DNA of 64,000 nucleotides from Spirosoma lacussanchae (lineage in GTDB: Bacteria; Bacteroidota; Bacteroidia; Cytophagales; Spirosomataceae): assembly GCF_005870035.1 (NCBI RefSeq), contig NZ_SWJG01000004.1:192604-256603 (forward strand), written 5' to 3'. Position numbers and translations under genes: made by a program. How positions within the stretch are numbered: the first letter of the stretch is position 1; every line of letters starts with the position of its first letter. Below are positions 27,308-35,139 of the stretch, piece by piece. The notes under the pieces were generated by a model. It saw only the letters and a program-made list of their open reading frames with translations. It had not been told where the DNA came from and ran no database searches.

Positions 27308-28627
27308 ATGAAGAACCGTTTTTTAATCGCCGGTCTGCTCATAACCGCCCATACCCTCCCGGCGCAGACCGTTGTCACCTCTGTGCAGGACGCGCTGACC
27401 CTGGCCCGCCGGAACAACCCGGACCTGGTCAACGCCCGGCTTAACCGTACGGCTCAGGAACAGCAGCGCACAGCCGTACGGGCCAGCCTGCTCCCCTCGG
27501 CCCGGCTCTTTACCAACTTCGATTACAACTACGCCTTACCCGTGCAGCTCGTACCGGCCGAATTTGTGGGCGGGCGCGTCGGCGATTTTCGGGAGTTTCG
27601 GTTTGGCCTTCCCTTTTTCCTGACGGCCGGCGTTGAAGTCAACGCGCCGATTCTGAACCGCCCGGCCCGCGCCGACCGGACTATTGTTGACCAGAATCTG
27701 CGTATCATCGACAACCAGACGCTGGTGTTGCAGGACGAAGTATCGACCCAGACCGCGCGCCTGTACCACGCGACCCTGCTGACCCGGGCCGCCATCGGCA
27801 TCTACCAACGTAATCGCTCGGCGGCCGATACGCTGGCGCAGATTGCCGCCCAACGACTCGACAAAGGCCAGATCGAACCGCTCGAATACAACCGAATCCG
27901 GTCGGTACAGTTGACCACAACCGACATTCTTTACCAGAACGAACTAACCTACGCGCGCAACCTCGCCCAGCTCAAACTCCTGCTGGGCCTGGCCCCCGCC
28001 GATAGCCTGGTCCTCGCAGAAGAACTAACCAACCGCCCAATCGACAACCTGGCCAGCGAACCGACAGGCAGCCCGGCCGAACGACCCCAGGTGACCCTTC
28101 AGCAATCGCGGGTGGCTCTGTCGCGATTACAGCTCGACCGCGAACGGCTCATGCGCTGGCCAACCCTTTCGGCCTATGGACGCTATACGCAGCAGGCCCA
28201 GCGAGACCAGATCAATTTCCTGAACCCGAATGAACGGTGGTTCACTATTGGCGTAGCGGGTTTGCAGTTCAACTACCCCCTTTACTCGGGCGGCCTGCGG
28301 ACCAGCAACATCGCCCGGGCGCGGCAGCTGCTGAAAGTAGCCGAGGCCGAACTGGCCTACGAAAGCGACCGCCAGGCAACCGATACTGACGATGTCCGGA
28401 ACACATACAACCAGGCCGTTCGGTCGCTGGGGCTGAACCGGCAGAATTACGACCTCAGCCATCAGAACGTCCAGATTGCCCTGGTTAAGTACCGCTCGGG
28501 CCTGTTCGCCTACGACCAGTACCTGAACGTTTTCAACGAAGCCCTTAGCGCGCAAAACCGGTTCCTGACCAACCTCTCGAATGTATTTATCAACCAGACC
28601 ATCCTGCAGATCCGCAGCGGCCGATAA
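27308..28627 (+). CDS. TolC family outer-membrane efflux protein
   Basis: Starting at MKNRFLIAGLL (ATG 27308), 439 residues. A signal peptide ends near 'TLPAQ'. Two OEP repeats are seen: the first with 'VQDALTLARRNNPDLVNARLN', the second with 'VTLQQSRVALSRLQLDRERLMRWPTLSAYGRY', split over helix and strand, and 'FNYPLYSGGLRTSNIARAR'. It forms the outer-membrane duct of a tripartite pump whose adaptor, permease and ATPase follow in the same operon. Confidence 0.93.
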   Translation: MKNRFLIAGLLITAHTLPAQTVVTSVQDALTLARRNNPDLVNARLNRTAQEQQRTAVRASLLPSARLFTNFDYNYALPVQLVPAEFVGGRVGDFREFRFGLPFFLTAGVEVNAPILNRPARADRTIVDQNLRIIDNQTLVLQDEVSTQTARLYHATLLTRAAIGIYQRNRSAADTLAQIAAQRLDKGQIEPLEYNRIRSVQLTTTDILYQNELTYARNLAQLKLLLGLAPADSLVLAEELTNRPIDNLASEPTGSPAERPQVTLQQSRVALSRLQLDRERLMRWPTLSAYGRYTQQAQRDQINFLNPNERWFTIGVAGLQFNYPLYSGGLRTSNIARARQLLKVAEAELAYESDRQATDTDDVRNTYNQAVRSLGLNRQNYDLSHQNVQIALVKYRSGLFAYDQYLNVFNEALSAQNRFLTNLSNVFINQTILQIRSGR

Positions 28628-28702
28628 ACCCGACCAGACCAGGCGTGACGACTGACACCGCCCCGTACACCATGGCCCGCATCCCGACAATTAACTGCAC
28701 AC

Positions 28703-29797
28703 ATGAAAACAAACCCATACCTGTTAGGCCTCCTGGGAATACTGTCTGCCTGCAACCGGGGCAGCGAGGGGGTATCACCCACTTACCGTGACCTCACCGA
28801 AGCGGTCTACGCTTCGGGCAGCATCTACCCAAGAAATGAGTATACCGTCACGGCCGACGCCACGGGCCTGTTGCAGCAGCGACTGATCAACGAAGGCGAT
28901 ACCATCCGTCGGAACCAGTTGCTGTTTGTGCTCGAAAGCGCGGCCGAAGATGCGCGTCAACGAGCGGCTGCCAGCGCCTACCGGCAGGCCCAGGCCAACC
29001 TGGGCGCCAACTCGCCGGTACTGGCCGAACTGGAAGCCCAGGTCCGGAACGCCCGCACCCGACTCGCCAACGACTCGATCAACTACAGCCGCTTCCGGGA
29101 GCTGTATGCCCAGAATGCCACCTCCCGCGCCGAGCTGGAACGGGCTGAGCTGAACTACACTCTGGCCCGCAATAACCTGCGGGCGCAGCTGAACACCCTC
29201 CAGCGGAGCCGTAATCAGATTCAGGTCGACGTTGAAAACAACCGCAGTCAGCTGATATCTTCGGAAGAGGCAGGCCGCAGCACGCGGGTCCGCAGTTTTG
29301 TGGATGGCAAGGTGTACGAAGTTTATAAAGATCCCGGCGAGGTAGTGCGGGTGGGTGACCAGCTGGCTCTGGTAGGCAGCAGCCACCAGCTGTACGCCCA
29401 GCTGGCCGTCGACGAGAGCGACTTCGGCCGGATACGGGTTGGGCAGACGGTCATGCTGAAGGCCGACGTGTATCCCGACAAAGTGTTCAGGGCGCGCATC
29501 GCCAAAATCTATCCGAAGCTCAATCGCTCCGATCAGTCGTTTCGGGTCGACGCTGAATTTACCGATGCCAGCCCCGCGTCCTATTACGGCCTCACGGTCG
29601 AAGCCAACATCATCATCAGCCAGAACCGGCGCGTGCTGACCATACCGAAATCTTACGTCGTTGGCTCCGACAGCGTCTGGATCGAGCAGGGTGGTAACCG
29701 GCAGAAAGTACGCTTCCGGAAAGGCGCCGAAAATTTCGACCTGGTTGAGGTGAAAGGCGGCCTGACGGAGGCTTCCAAACTGATTTCGATTGATTGA
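28703..29797 (+). CDS. HlyD/MacA-type periplasmic adaptor lipoprotein
   Basis: 364 residues with a lipobox ('ILSAC', Cys17). The biotinyl-lipoyl-like half 'EYTVTADATGLLQQRLINEGDTIRRNQLLF', a long coiled-coil hairpin (about 80-185, 'ELEAQVRNARTRLANDSINYSRFRELYAQNATSRAELERAELNY', split in two helices) and the beta-barrel part with 'DGKVYEVYKDPGEVVRVGDQL' are in family order. It links the FtsX-type permease with TolC. The 76-bp gap after the TolC gene contains no obvious signal. Confidence 0.92.
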   Translation: MKTNPYLLGLLGILSACNRGSEGVSPTYRDLTEAVYASGSIYPRNEYTVTADATGLLQQRLINEGDTIRRNQLLFVLESAAEDARQRAAASAYRQAQANLGANSPVLAELEAQVRNARTRLANDSINYSRFRELYAQNATSRAELERAELNYTLARNNLRAQLNTLQRSRNQIQVDVENNRSQLISSEEAGRSTRVRSFVDGKVYEVYKDPGEVVRVGDQLALVGSSHQLYAQLAVDESDFGRIRVGQTVMLKADVYPDKVFRARIAKIYPKLNRSDQSFRVDAEFTDASPASYYGLTVEANIIISQNRRVLTIPKSYVVGSDSVWIEQGGNRQKVRFRKGAENFDLVEVKGGLTEASKLISID

Positions 29798-29850
29798 GCG
29801 ATTGCATTGTTTTTCAGTAGTCTACACTCAATCACCGATTCACTCAATCT
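29789..29850 (+). repeat. Imperfect inverted repeat in the adaptor-permease gap
   Basis: GATTGATTGAGCGATTG at about 29789-29805 can pair with the TCA/ATC-rich stretch at 29826-29850. The repeat is built from iterated GATTGA/TCAATC words and lies between the adaptor stop and the permease ATG. It resembles the TGATGAG-rich structure in the next gap. Confidence 0.5.
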
Positions 29851-29859
29851 TTCGTTCTC

Positions 29860-31110
29860 ATGAACATCAACATAGCGGCTCAGATTGCCCGGACGCATTT
29901 GCTGGCCAAGAAACGCCAGACACTGGTTGCCATGCTCGGCGTCACCTTCGGTATTGCCATGTTCATCACCATGATCTCGTTCATGCAGGGCGTCAACCAG
30001 TTTCTGGAAGATTCGGCGCTCGATGCCAGCCCGCACATCCGGGTCTATAACGAAGTGAACACGCAGCGCCCAAGCCTGATCGACGAACAGAAACCCGGCG
30101 GGTTCAACGTAGTCTACCACCAGAAGCCGAAAGACGAATCGGCGCGACTCAAGAACGGACTTCAGATTGCCGAACGCATCGGGCGCGAAGCAGGGGTGCT
30201 GGGGGTATCGCCCCAGGTAGCGACCCAGGCCTTTTACAACAACGGCCCCATTCAGCTCTCCGGCACCATCTCGGGCGTAGACATTGACCGCGAGAACCGG
30301 CTTTACAAACTGACAAACCGGCTCAAGTCGGGCAGCCTCAACACGCTGAAAACCAATCCCGACGGCCTGATTATGGGAACGGTACTGGCCCGCAAGCTGA
30401 ACGTTCGGATTGGCGACAAAGTCACGGTAACGACTCCTACCGGCAGCACCCGGATTTTGCGCGTGGTGGGCACCTTCGGGTTCGGCGTCGGCACGGTCGA
30501 CAATACCAAGAGTTACGCCAACCTGGCTACGGTACAGGAGATTCTCCAGCGAGACCCCAGCTACATCACCGACATTCACGTCAAGATGTTCGACCCACTA
30601 CAGGCGCTTCCCTTCGGCCAGAAGATACGGGCTGTCTACGGCTATTACACCGAAGACTGGGCCACAGCCAACACCGCCATCCTGGCCGGCGAAAAAATCC
30701 GGAATATGCTCACCTACGTGGTGTCCATCACGCTGCTCGTCGTGGCCGGGTTTGGCATCTATAATATTATGAACATGACCGTCATCAACAAAATCAAGGA
30801 CATTGCGATCCTGAAAGCCACCGGCTTCGACGGGCGCGATGTGGTCGCTATCTTTCTGTTGCAGGCCGTGTTTATCGGTTTTACGGGCGGCCTCCTGGGG
30901 CTGGCCATCGGCTTCGGGCTAAGTTATCTGCTCTCGATCACGCCCTTCAACGCGGGTGATTTCCTAAGCATCAAAACCTTCCCGGTCATTTTCGACGGTA
31001 CGTACTACGGTCTGGGCCTATTGTTCGGGGTCATCACGACAGTGCTGGCGGGGTATTTTCCGTCCCGCAAAGCCGCCCAGGTAGACCCAGTCTCAATATT
31101 ACGAGGATAG
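29860..31110 (+). CDS. ABC transporter permease, FtsX/MacB type
   Basis: A 416-residue membrane protein with one N-terminal TM ('TLVAMLGVTFGIAMFITMISFMQG', one helix), a large periplasmic MacB_PCD domain (about 45-270) and three C-terminal TMs with the FtsX pattern ('MTVINKIKDIAILKATGFDGRDV', 'GYFPSRKAAQVDPVSILRG'). With the ATPase it makes a MacB-like pump delivered as two polypeptides. Likely cargo is a lipid, peptide or toxin; the sequence gives no clue. Confidence 0.93.
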   Translation: MNINIAAQIARTHLLAKKRQTLVAMLGVTFGIAMFITMISFMQGVNQFLEDSALDASPHIRVYNEVNTQRPSLIDEQKPGGFNVVYHQKPKDESARLKNGLQIAERIGREAGVLGVSPQVATQAFYNNGPIQLSGTISGVDIDRENRLYKLTNRLKSGSLNTLKTNPDGLIMGTVLARKLNVRIGDKVTVTTPTGSTRILRVVGTFGFGVGTVDNTKSYANLATVQEILQRDPSYITDIHVKMFDPLQALPFGQKIRAVYGYYTEDWATANTAILAGEKIRNMLTYVVSITLLVVAGFGIYNIMNMTVINKIKDIAILKATGFDGRDVVAIFLLQAVFIGFTGGLLGLAIGFGLSYLLSITPFNAGDFLSIKTFPVIFDGTYYGLGLLFGVITTVLAGYFPSRKAAQVDPVSILRG

Positions 31111-31117
31111 ATTTTTT

Positions 31118-31196
31118 GAGTGATGAGTGATGAACTATGAGCGATGAGTTCTTACCGGTCATCTACGCGCATCACTCATCACTTATCACTTATCAC
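31118..31196 (+). repeat. TGATGAG-type inverted repeat in the permease-ATPase gap
   Basis: The left arm (31118-31148) consists of TGATGAG-like words and the right arm (31169-31196) of their complements, giving an imperfect stem of about 28 bp. It fills the gap between the permease stop and the ATPase ATG and can form a long mRNA hairpin. No T-run follows, so attenuation or stability control is more likely than termination. Confidence 0.65.
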
Positions 31197-31203
31197 TAAA
31201 ACA

Positions 31204-31905
31204 ATGTCTACGGTTCTTTCGGCTCGGCACCTGAACAAGTTTTTTTATGATCCTGATAAATTTCAGGTTCTGAAAGACGTCACGTTTGAGGTGCAGACGG
31301 GCGAATTTCTGGCCATAGTGGGTAAGTCGGGGTGTGGCAAAAGTACCCTGCTTTATCTGCTCTCGACGATGGACACCGACTACGACGGGGAGATCGACAT
31401 GGCCGGTACGACCCTAACCGGACGGAGTCAGAACTTCCTGGCCCAGTTCCGCAACGAGCACCTGGGTTTCGTGTTTCAGTTTCACTTTCTGCTCCCCGAA
31501 TTTTCGGCCCTGCAAAACGTTATGTTACCAGGACTCAAACTGGGCAGGTATCCCGAGAAAGAGATCGAAGAGCGAGCCATGGAAAAACTGCGACTGATCG
31601 GTATGGCCGACTATGCCCGGAAACCGGCCAGCAAACTGTCGGGCGGGCAACAGCAGCGGGTAGCGATTGCGCGCGCCCTGATCAACGACCCGACCATCAT
31701 CATGGGCGACGAACCGACCGGGAACCTGGACCGGGCCAATTCCGAGAACGTGTTCCGTATCTTTCAGGAGCTGGCGGCAAAGGGGCAAACCATCATCACC
31801 GTTACGCACGACCCCGATTTTGCGGCCGGCACTGACCGTATCATTGAAATGAGCGACGGCAAGATCATCAGCGGCCATGAAAATTCACATCGACAAACGC
31901 ATTGA
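31204..31905 (+). CDS. ABC transporter ATP-binding protein, LolD/MacB type
   Basis: 233 residues from [15 protein letters not shown] (ATG 31204). The ATPase motifs are all present: Walker A '[11 protein letters not shown]', Q-loop '[21 protein letters not shown]', signature '[15 protein letters not shown]', Walker B '[13 protein letters not shown]' and the His switch 'TVTHDPDF'. It is the energiser of the FtsX-type permease. Its last 29 bases overlap the start of the histidine kinase gene, so the pump and the sensor are translationally coupled. Confidence 0.95.
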   Translation: MSTVLSARHLNKFFYDPDKFQVLKDVTFEVQTGEFLAIVGKSGCGKSTLLYLLSTMDTDYDGEIDMAGTTLTGRSQNFLAQFRNEHLGFVFQFHFLLPEFSALQNVMLPGLKLGRYPEKEIEERAMEKLRLIGMADYARKPASKLSGGQQQRVAIARALINDPTIIMGDEPTGNLDRANSENVFRIFQELAAKGQTIITVTHDPDFAAGTDRIIEMSDGKIISGHENSHRQTH

Positions 31906-32896
31906 ACTGGCGTTTCTGTACATCTCAATCATGGGCATTGCCGTCCGGTACTGGGTACTGCCCGACATCCGGTGGTGGCAGCAGGCATTGCTGTTCATTG
32001 TCACGATGATGATGCTGAACGCCGTCTGGATCTTTCATTACGTATTCAACCACTGGCTGAATCTGCGCTTTCCGTTCGAACGTAGCGTAACCAAACGCAT
32101 TGTCATTCAGCTGATCGGCAGCTGGTCGGTGGTTAAGACCGTACTGATTATCTGCAGTATGCTGGTTGTTCATCGCATTGTTCCGTCGCTGTCGGAGTTC
32201 TTCAACCGACTGACCCTGATCGCGCTGGGCGTCGGTATTTTTCTGGCCAACGTTGTCATCAGTTTGGGGTTCATTGCCAACCAGCTGTTTCAGCGCTGGC
32301 AGGCCGACCAGCTCCGGGCTGCCCGGCTCGAAAAAGAAAAAGCGCAGGTCCAGTACGACAACCTCCGAAATCAGCTGAACCCCCACTTTCTCTTCAACAG
32401 CCTGTCGTCGCTCGATAACCTGATTGACGACGATCCGGCGCTGGCCCGGCGGTTTCTGCAACAGCTCTCCAGGGTATTCCGGTACGTGTTGCAGCACAAA
32501 GACCGTGAGCTGGTGCCGCTGGAGACCGAGCTGGCGTTCATCAAAAACTACGTGTCGCTCCTGCAAACCCGTTTCGACGGCACCCTGTCGATTCGCTGCC
32601 AGATCGAGCCCGACGATACCGAGCGACTGATTGTACCCGTTACGCTTCAGATCCTGATCGAAAACGCCATTAAACACAATGTCATCAGCGAAGCCCAGCC
32701 GCTACCGATACTGATCACGACCGACCACGAATACCTGACGGTTTCGAATCCGGTCCAGCGCAAAAAACAGATCGGCACTTCCAACGGGCTGGGGCTTCAG
32801 AACCTGACCCTGCTCTACCAGTTTCTGACGCCCAAACCGGTTGACATACAGGACGCCGACAACCAGTTTCGGGTGCGGGTTCCGCTGGTGGGCTGA
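31877..32896 (+). CDS. LytS/YehU-type sensor histidine kinase
   Basis: 339 residues. Four hydrophobic segments (about 10-28, 36-56, 76-100, 112-136) are followed by a coiled-coil linker and the His_kinase domain, with the phosphoacceptor His170 in 'LRNQLNPHFLFNSLSSL' and the N-box 'LIENAIKHN'. The G-box is short ('GLGLQNL'). It partners normally with a LytTR response regulator, but none is adjacent. The nearest is at 40150. The gene overlaps the ATPase by 29 bp, suggesting that it senses substrate or pump state. Confidence 0.92.
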   Translation: MKIHIDKRIELAFLYISIMGIAVRYWVLPDIRWWQQALLFIVTMMMLNAVWIFHYVFNHWLNLRFPFERSVTKRIVIQLIGSWSVVKTVLIICSMLVVHRIVPSLSEFFNRLTLIALGVGIFLANVVISLGFIANQLFQRWQADQLRAARLEKEKAQVQYDNLRNQLNPHFLFNSLSSLDNLIDDDPALARRFLQQLSRVFRYVLQHKDRELVPLETELAFIKNYVSLLQTRFDGTLSIRCQIEPDDTERLIVPVTLQILIENAIKHNVISEAQPLPILITTDHEYLTVSNPVQRKKQIGTSNGLGLQNLTLLYQFLTPKPVDIQDADNQFRVRVPLVG

Positions 32897-33012
32897 GTAG
32901 TCCGACCTGACTATGATTCGTATATGTCCAGGCCATAAGCCGGGAATGGGTAGCTTTCTGCATCCATCCTTTTGGTGCTTTGGCATCGGCCGGAAAACTT
33001 TTTTTGCCACCG

Positions 33013-33043
33013 ACCGCAAGTTTAGCCGTGATTCGGGACCTGA
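33013..33043 (+). promoter_or_regulatory. Two-block motif upstream of the ECF sigma gene (copy 1)
   Basis: ACCGCAAGTTTAG (33013-33025) and CGGGACCTGA (33034-33043) are repeated almost identically, with the same 21-nt start-to-start distance, at 34593-34623. Both copies follow an A/T homopolymer run. The arrangement fits a -35/-10 pair recognised by the ECF sigma itself, that is autoregulation. Block 2 ends 21 nt before the GTG. Confidence 0.55.
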
Positions 33044-33064
33044 ATCAGAAACAACTGTGCGCTA

Positions 33065-33643
33065 GTGAACGAACAGGCCGATGAGCTACACCGACTCGAA
33101 CTCCTTCGGAAGGGCGACGAACCTACCTTCCGCTGGCTGGTAGACACCTACCAGACCCGGGTCTTTCGCACGGCCCTGGCTATCGCTCCAACGCCCGAAG
33201 AAGCCGAAGATGTAGCCCAGGAGGTGTTTGAAGAAGTGTACCGAACCGTGGGCCAGTTTCGCGGGGAGGCCAGCCTGTCGACCTGGCTTTACCGGCTCAC
33301 GACGTCGCGGGCGCTGAAGAAAGAGCGGGATCGGAAGCGAAAAAAACGATTCGCGTTTCTGACCAGTCTGTTCGGTCCCGACGAGTCGGCCATCTACGAC
33401 CCACCCGACTTTCAGACACCCGAAACCAGCCTCGAAGACCGCGAACGGATCAAGGTCATCAACCAGGCCGTGCAGCAGCTGGCCGAGTCGCAGAAAATAG
33501 CGTTCACGCTGCATTATCAGGAAGAACTGTCATATCAGGAGATTGCGGCCGTGATGCAGACCTCGGTTTCGGCCGTCGAGTCACTGCTGTTTCGGGCGCG
33601 CCAGACCCTCCGGAAACGATTAACCCCTTACAGGAACTCATGA
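33065..33643 (+). CDS. ECF RNA polymerase sigma factor
   Basis: 192 residues starting at a GTG. Region 2 is 'DTYQTRVFRTALAIAPTPEEAEDVAQEVFEEVY', split over helices, with 'FRGEASLSTWLYRLTTSRALKK'; region 4 is 'LAESQKIAFTLHYQEELSYQEIAAVMQTSVSAVESLLFRARQTL', split. The basic linker 'KERDRKRKKRF' is typical of the Bacteroidota-specific ECF group. It overlaps the next gene by 4 bp. A repeated two-block motif in front of it and in front of 34683 is probably its promoter. Confidence 0.93.
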   Translation: MNEQADELHRLELLRKGDEPTFRWLVDTYQTRVFRTALAIAPTPEEAEDVAQEVFEEVYRTVGQFRGEASLSTWLYRLTTSRALKKERDRKRKKRFAFLTSLFGPDESAIYDPPDFQTPETSLEDRERIKVINQAVQQLAESQKIAFTLHYQEELSYQEIAAVMQTSVSAVESLLFRARQTLRKRLTPYRNS

Positions 33644-34011
33644 ACGATTCAACAAAGAAACCAACCGGGTCAAACGACTGGGAAACCGACTTCCAGCGCT
33701 GGGGCAAACGCCCCCTGCCCGAAGCCAGCCCCTTTTTCTATACCCGTCTGCAGGCCCGGCTGGCCCAGTCCGGCGAGTCGGCTGGCTGGTTGCCGTGGTG
33801 GCTTCGTCGCCCGGCCTACGCCTACGCGGCCCTGAGTCTGCTGATTATGCTGAATGCTGGCGCGGTGATCCGGTCAAACTGGATCACTGAAAAACCGGCG
33901 GGGCCAGACCTGGCCCTGTCTGAACCGAACAGGCCGGACCAGGCCACGGCCGATACCGATCCCATCCTGGACGATTACGACATAGACCCGATTACGATTG
34001 CTTATGAATGA
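33640..34011 (+). CDS. Probable anti-sigma factor (small single-TM protein)
   Basis: 123 residues. A polar N-terminal half (1-60, 'WETDFQRWGKRPLPEASPFFYTRLQARLAQ', split) precedes one TM ('AYAALSLLIMLNAGAVI', about 65-82) and an acidic periplasmic tail. The 4-bp overlaps with the sigma gene before and the Spy-like gene after, and the topology, fit an anti-sigma factor. There is no zinc HxxxCxxC motif, so the call is from context. Confidence 0.6.
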   Translation: MNDSTKKPTGSNDWETDFQRWGKRPLPEASPFFYTRLQARLAQSGESAGWLPWWLRRPAYAYAALSLLIMLNAGAVIRSNWITEKPAGPDLALSEPNRPDQATADTDPILDDYDIDPITIAYE

Positions 34012-34525
34012 TCAACGGCGCATCCGTCTACTTACGGGCTTGGTTGTGGTACTGGTGTTGCTCAACATCGGCCTGCTCAGCTGGCTTTGGCTACGGCCTG
34101 CCCGCCCCGACTTTCGAGGCAACCGGCTCCGCGAACGCACGTTTCTGGCCGACACCCTGCGGTTTTCGCCCGGGCAGCGGCAACAGCTCACGGCCCTGCA
34201 ACGCACGTATTTTCAGCAGATGAAACCCCGAGTGCAGACCCTGCGGCAGGCCCGGAGGGCGTATTTCCGGCTAACCGACTCCTCGCTAACCGAGGCACAG
34301 CGTCGCGACCGGCTGCTGGCCTTCCATCGACAGGCGACCGACATTGACCTCCTGACCCTGGCCCATTTTGACCGGATTGCGGCTATCTGCACGCCCGATC
34401 AGCGGGCGTTGCTCAACCAGCTCATGAGCAAACTACCCGAACGTGCTTTCCGGATGCCCCGCTCTCGCCGAAGCAACCGCGACGGGCGTACCGAAACCCG
34501 GCCGCCGTCAGATTCAATTCGCTGA
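34004..34525 (+). CDS. Spy/CpxP-like periplasmic protein with N-terminal anchor
   Basis: 173 residues from MNDQRRIRLLTG (ATG 34004; a TTG at 33998 is less likely). One hydrophobic segment (about 8-28) is followed by helices with the 'FSPGQRQQLTALQRTYFQQM' and 'CTPDQRALLNQLMSKLPE' LTxxQ-type motifs. Periplasmic heavy-metal resistance and Spy-like proteins are the closest pattern. It is the third gene of the sigma operon, so it may sense or buffer envelope stress that releases the sigma factor. Confidence 0.7.
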   Translation: MNDQRRIRLLTGLVVVLVLLNIGLLSWLWLRPARPDFRGNRLRERTFLADTLRFSPGQRQQLTALQRTYFQQMKPRVQTLRQARRAYFRLTDSSLTEAQRRDRLLAFHRQATDIDLLTLAHFDRIAAICTPDQRALLNQLMSKLPERAFRMPRSRRSNRDGRTETRPPSDSIR

Positions 34526-34592
34526 GTCAGTCGCCCTGCCGAGTGTCGGGAGTGCCGGTCGGATCGGACCACGCAAAAAAAAGTTGAGCCGG

Positions 34593-34623
34593 ACCGCAAG
34601 TTCAGTTGCGTACCGGGGCCTAA
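34593..34623 (+). promoter_or_regulatory. Two-block motif upstream of the PepSY-like gene (copy 2)
   Basis: ACCGCAAGTTCAG (34593-34605) and CGGGGCCTAA (34614-34623) match copy 1 at 12 of 13 and 8 of 10 positions with identical spacing. It lies 59 nt before the ATG at 34683, so it probably starts a second transcript inside the sigma operon region. Confidence 0.55.
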
Positions 34624-34682
34624 GGGTACGAACGGCATCTGAACGATGACTGAATAGCCAACAACAAATCCAATAAACACCC

Positions 34683-35072
34683 ATGCAAAAAACACTCATT
34701 GCCACCGTATTCGTATTCCTGTTCTATTTATCTGACGCCACCGCCCAGCAACGCCGACACAGCCGGGATGGTCAGCAGGCCCGTACGCAACAGGATAGCA
34801 CGCGGGGTCCCGGCGGCCGGTTCCGCCAGATGGAGCCGGTAACCGCAGCCGAGCTACCCGCCACGGTAGCCCCGTTCGTTAAACAATCCTATCCTAATGC
34901 AGCCATGAAGCGCATTGCCAAAAGCAAGGAGGGTAGATTTTATGTTGTACTGGCAGAGACCGACAAACCCCGGCGGCTCCTGATTGTCGATAGCAAAGGC
35001 GAGATCGTTGAAAACCGCGAGATGCCGGTTCGTAACGGACGCGGGGCGGGCCGCCGACCCAACCGCTCTTAA
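34683..35072 (+). CDS. Secreted PepSY-like small protein
   Basis: 129 residues. A signal peptide (to about 'ATAQ', residue 21) is followed by an Arg/Gln-rich linker and a compact domain with 'ELPATVAPFVKQSYPNAAM' and 'EGRFYVVLAETDKPRRLLIVD', the pattern of PepSY-like (PF11396-type) folds: helix with conserved 'YP', then strands. The C-terminal tail is Arg-rich. It follows the sigma operon and has copy 2 of the two-block motif upstream, so it is a candidate sigma regulon member. Confidence 0.65.
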   Translation: MQKTLIATVFVFLFYLSDATAQQRRHSRDGQQARTQQDSTRGPGGRFRQMEPVTAAELPATVAPFVKQSYPNAAMKRIAKSKEGRFYVVLAETDKPRRLLIVDSKGEIVENREMPVRNGRGAGRRPNRS

Positions 35073-35099
35073 GCCTCCTGTTCAGCAGCATATCCACAC

Positions 35100-35128
35100 G
35101 GGCGGAGTCGTCTGACTCCGCCCTTTTT
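35100..35128 (+). terminator. Terminator between the PepSY-like gene and the TonB barrel gene
   Basis: A 10-bp perfect stem (35100-35109 with 35114-35123), a 4-nt loop and five T residues. It ends 11 nt before the ATG at 35140, so the barrel gene may be controlled by read-through. Confidence 0.88.
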
Positions 35129-35139
35129 CGTTCGACGTT

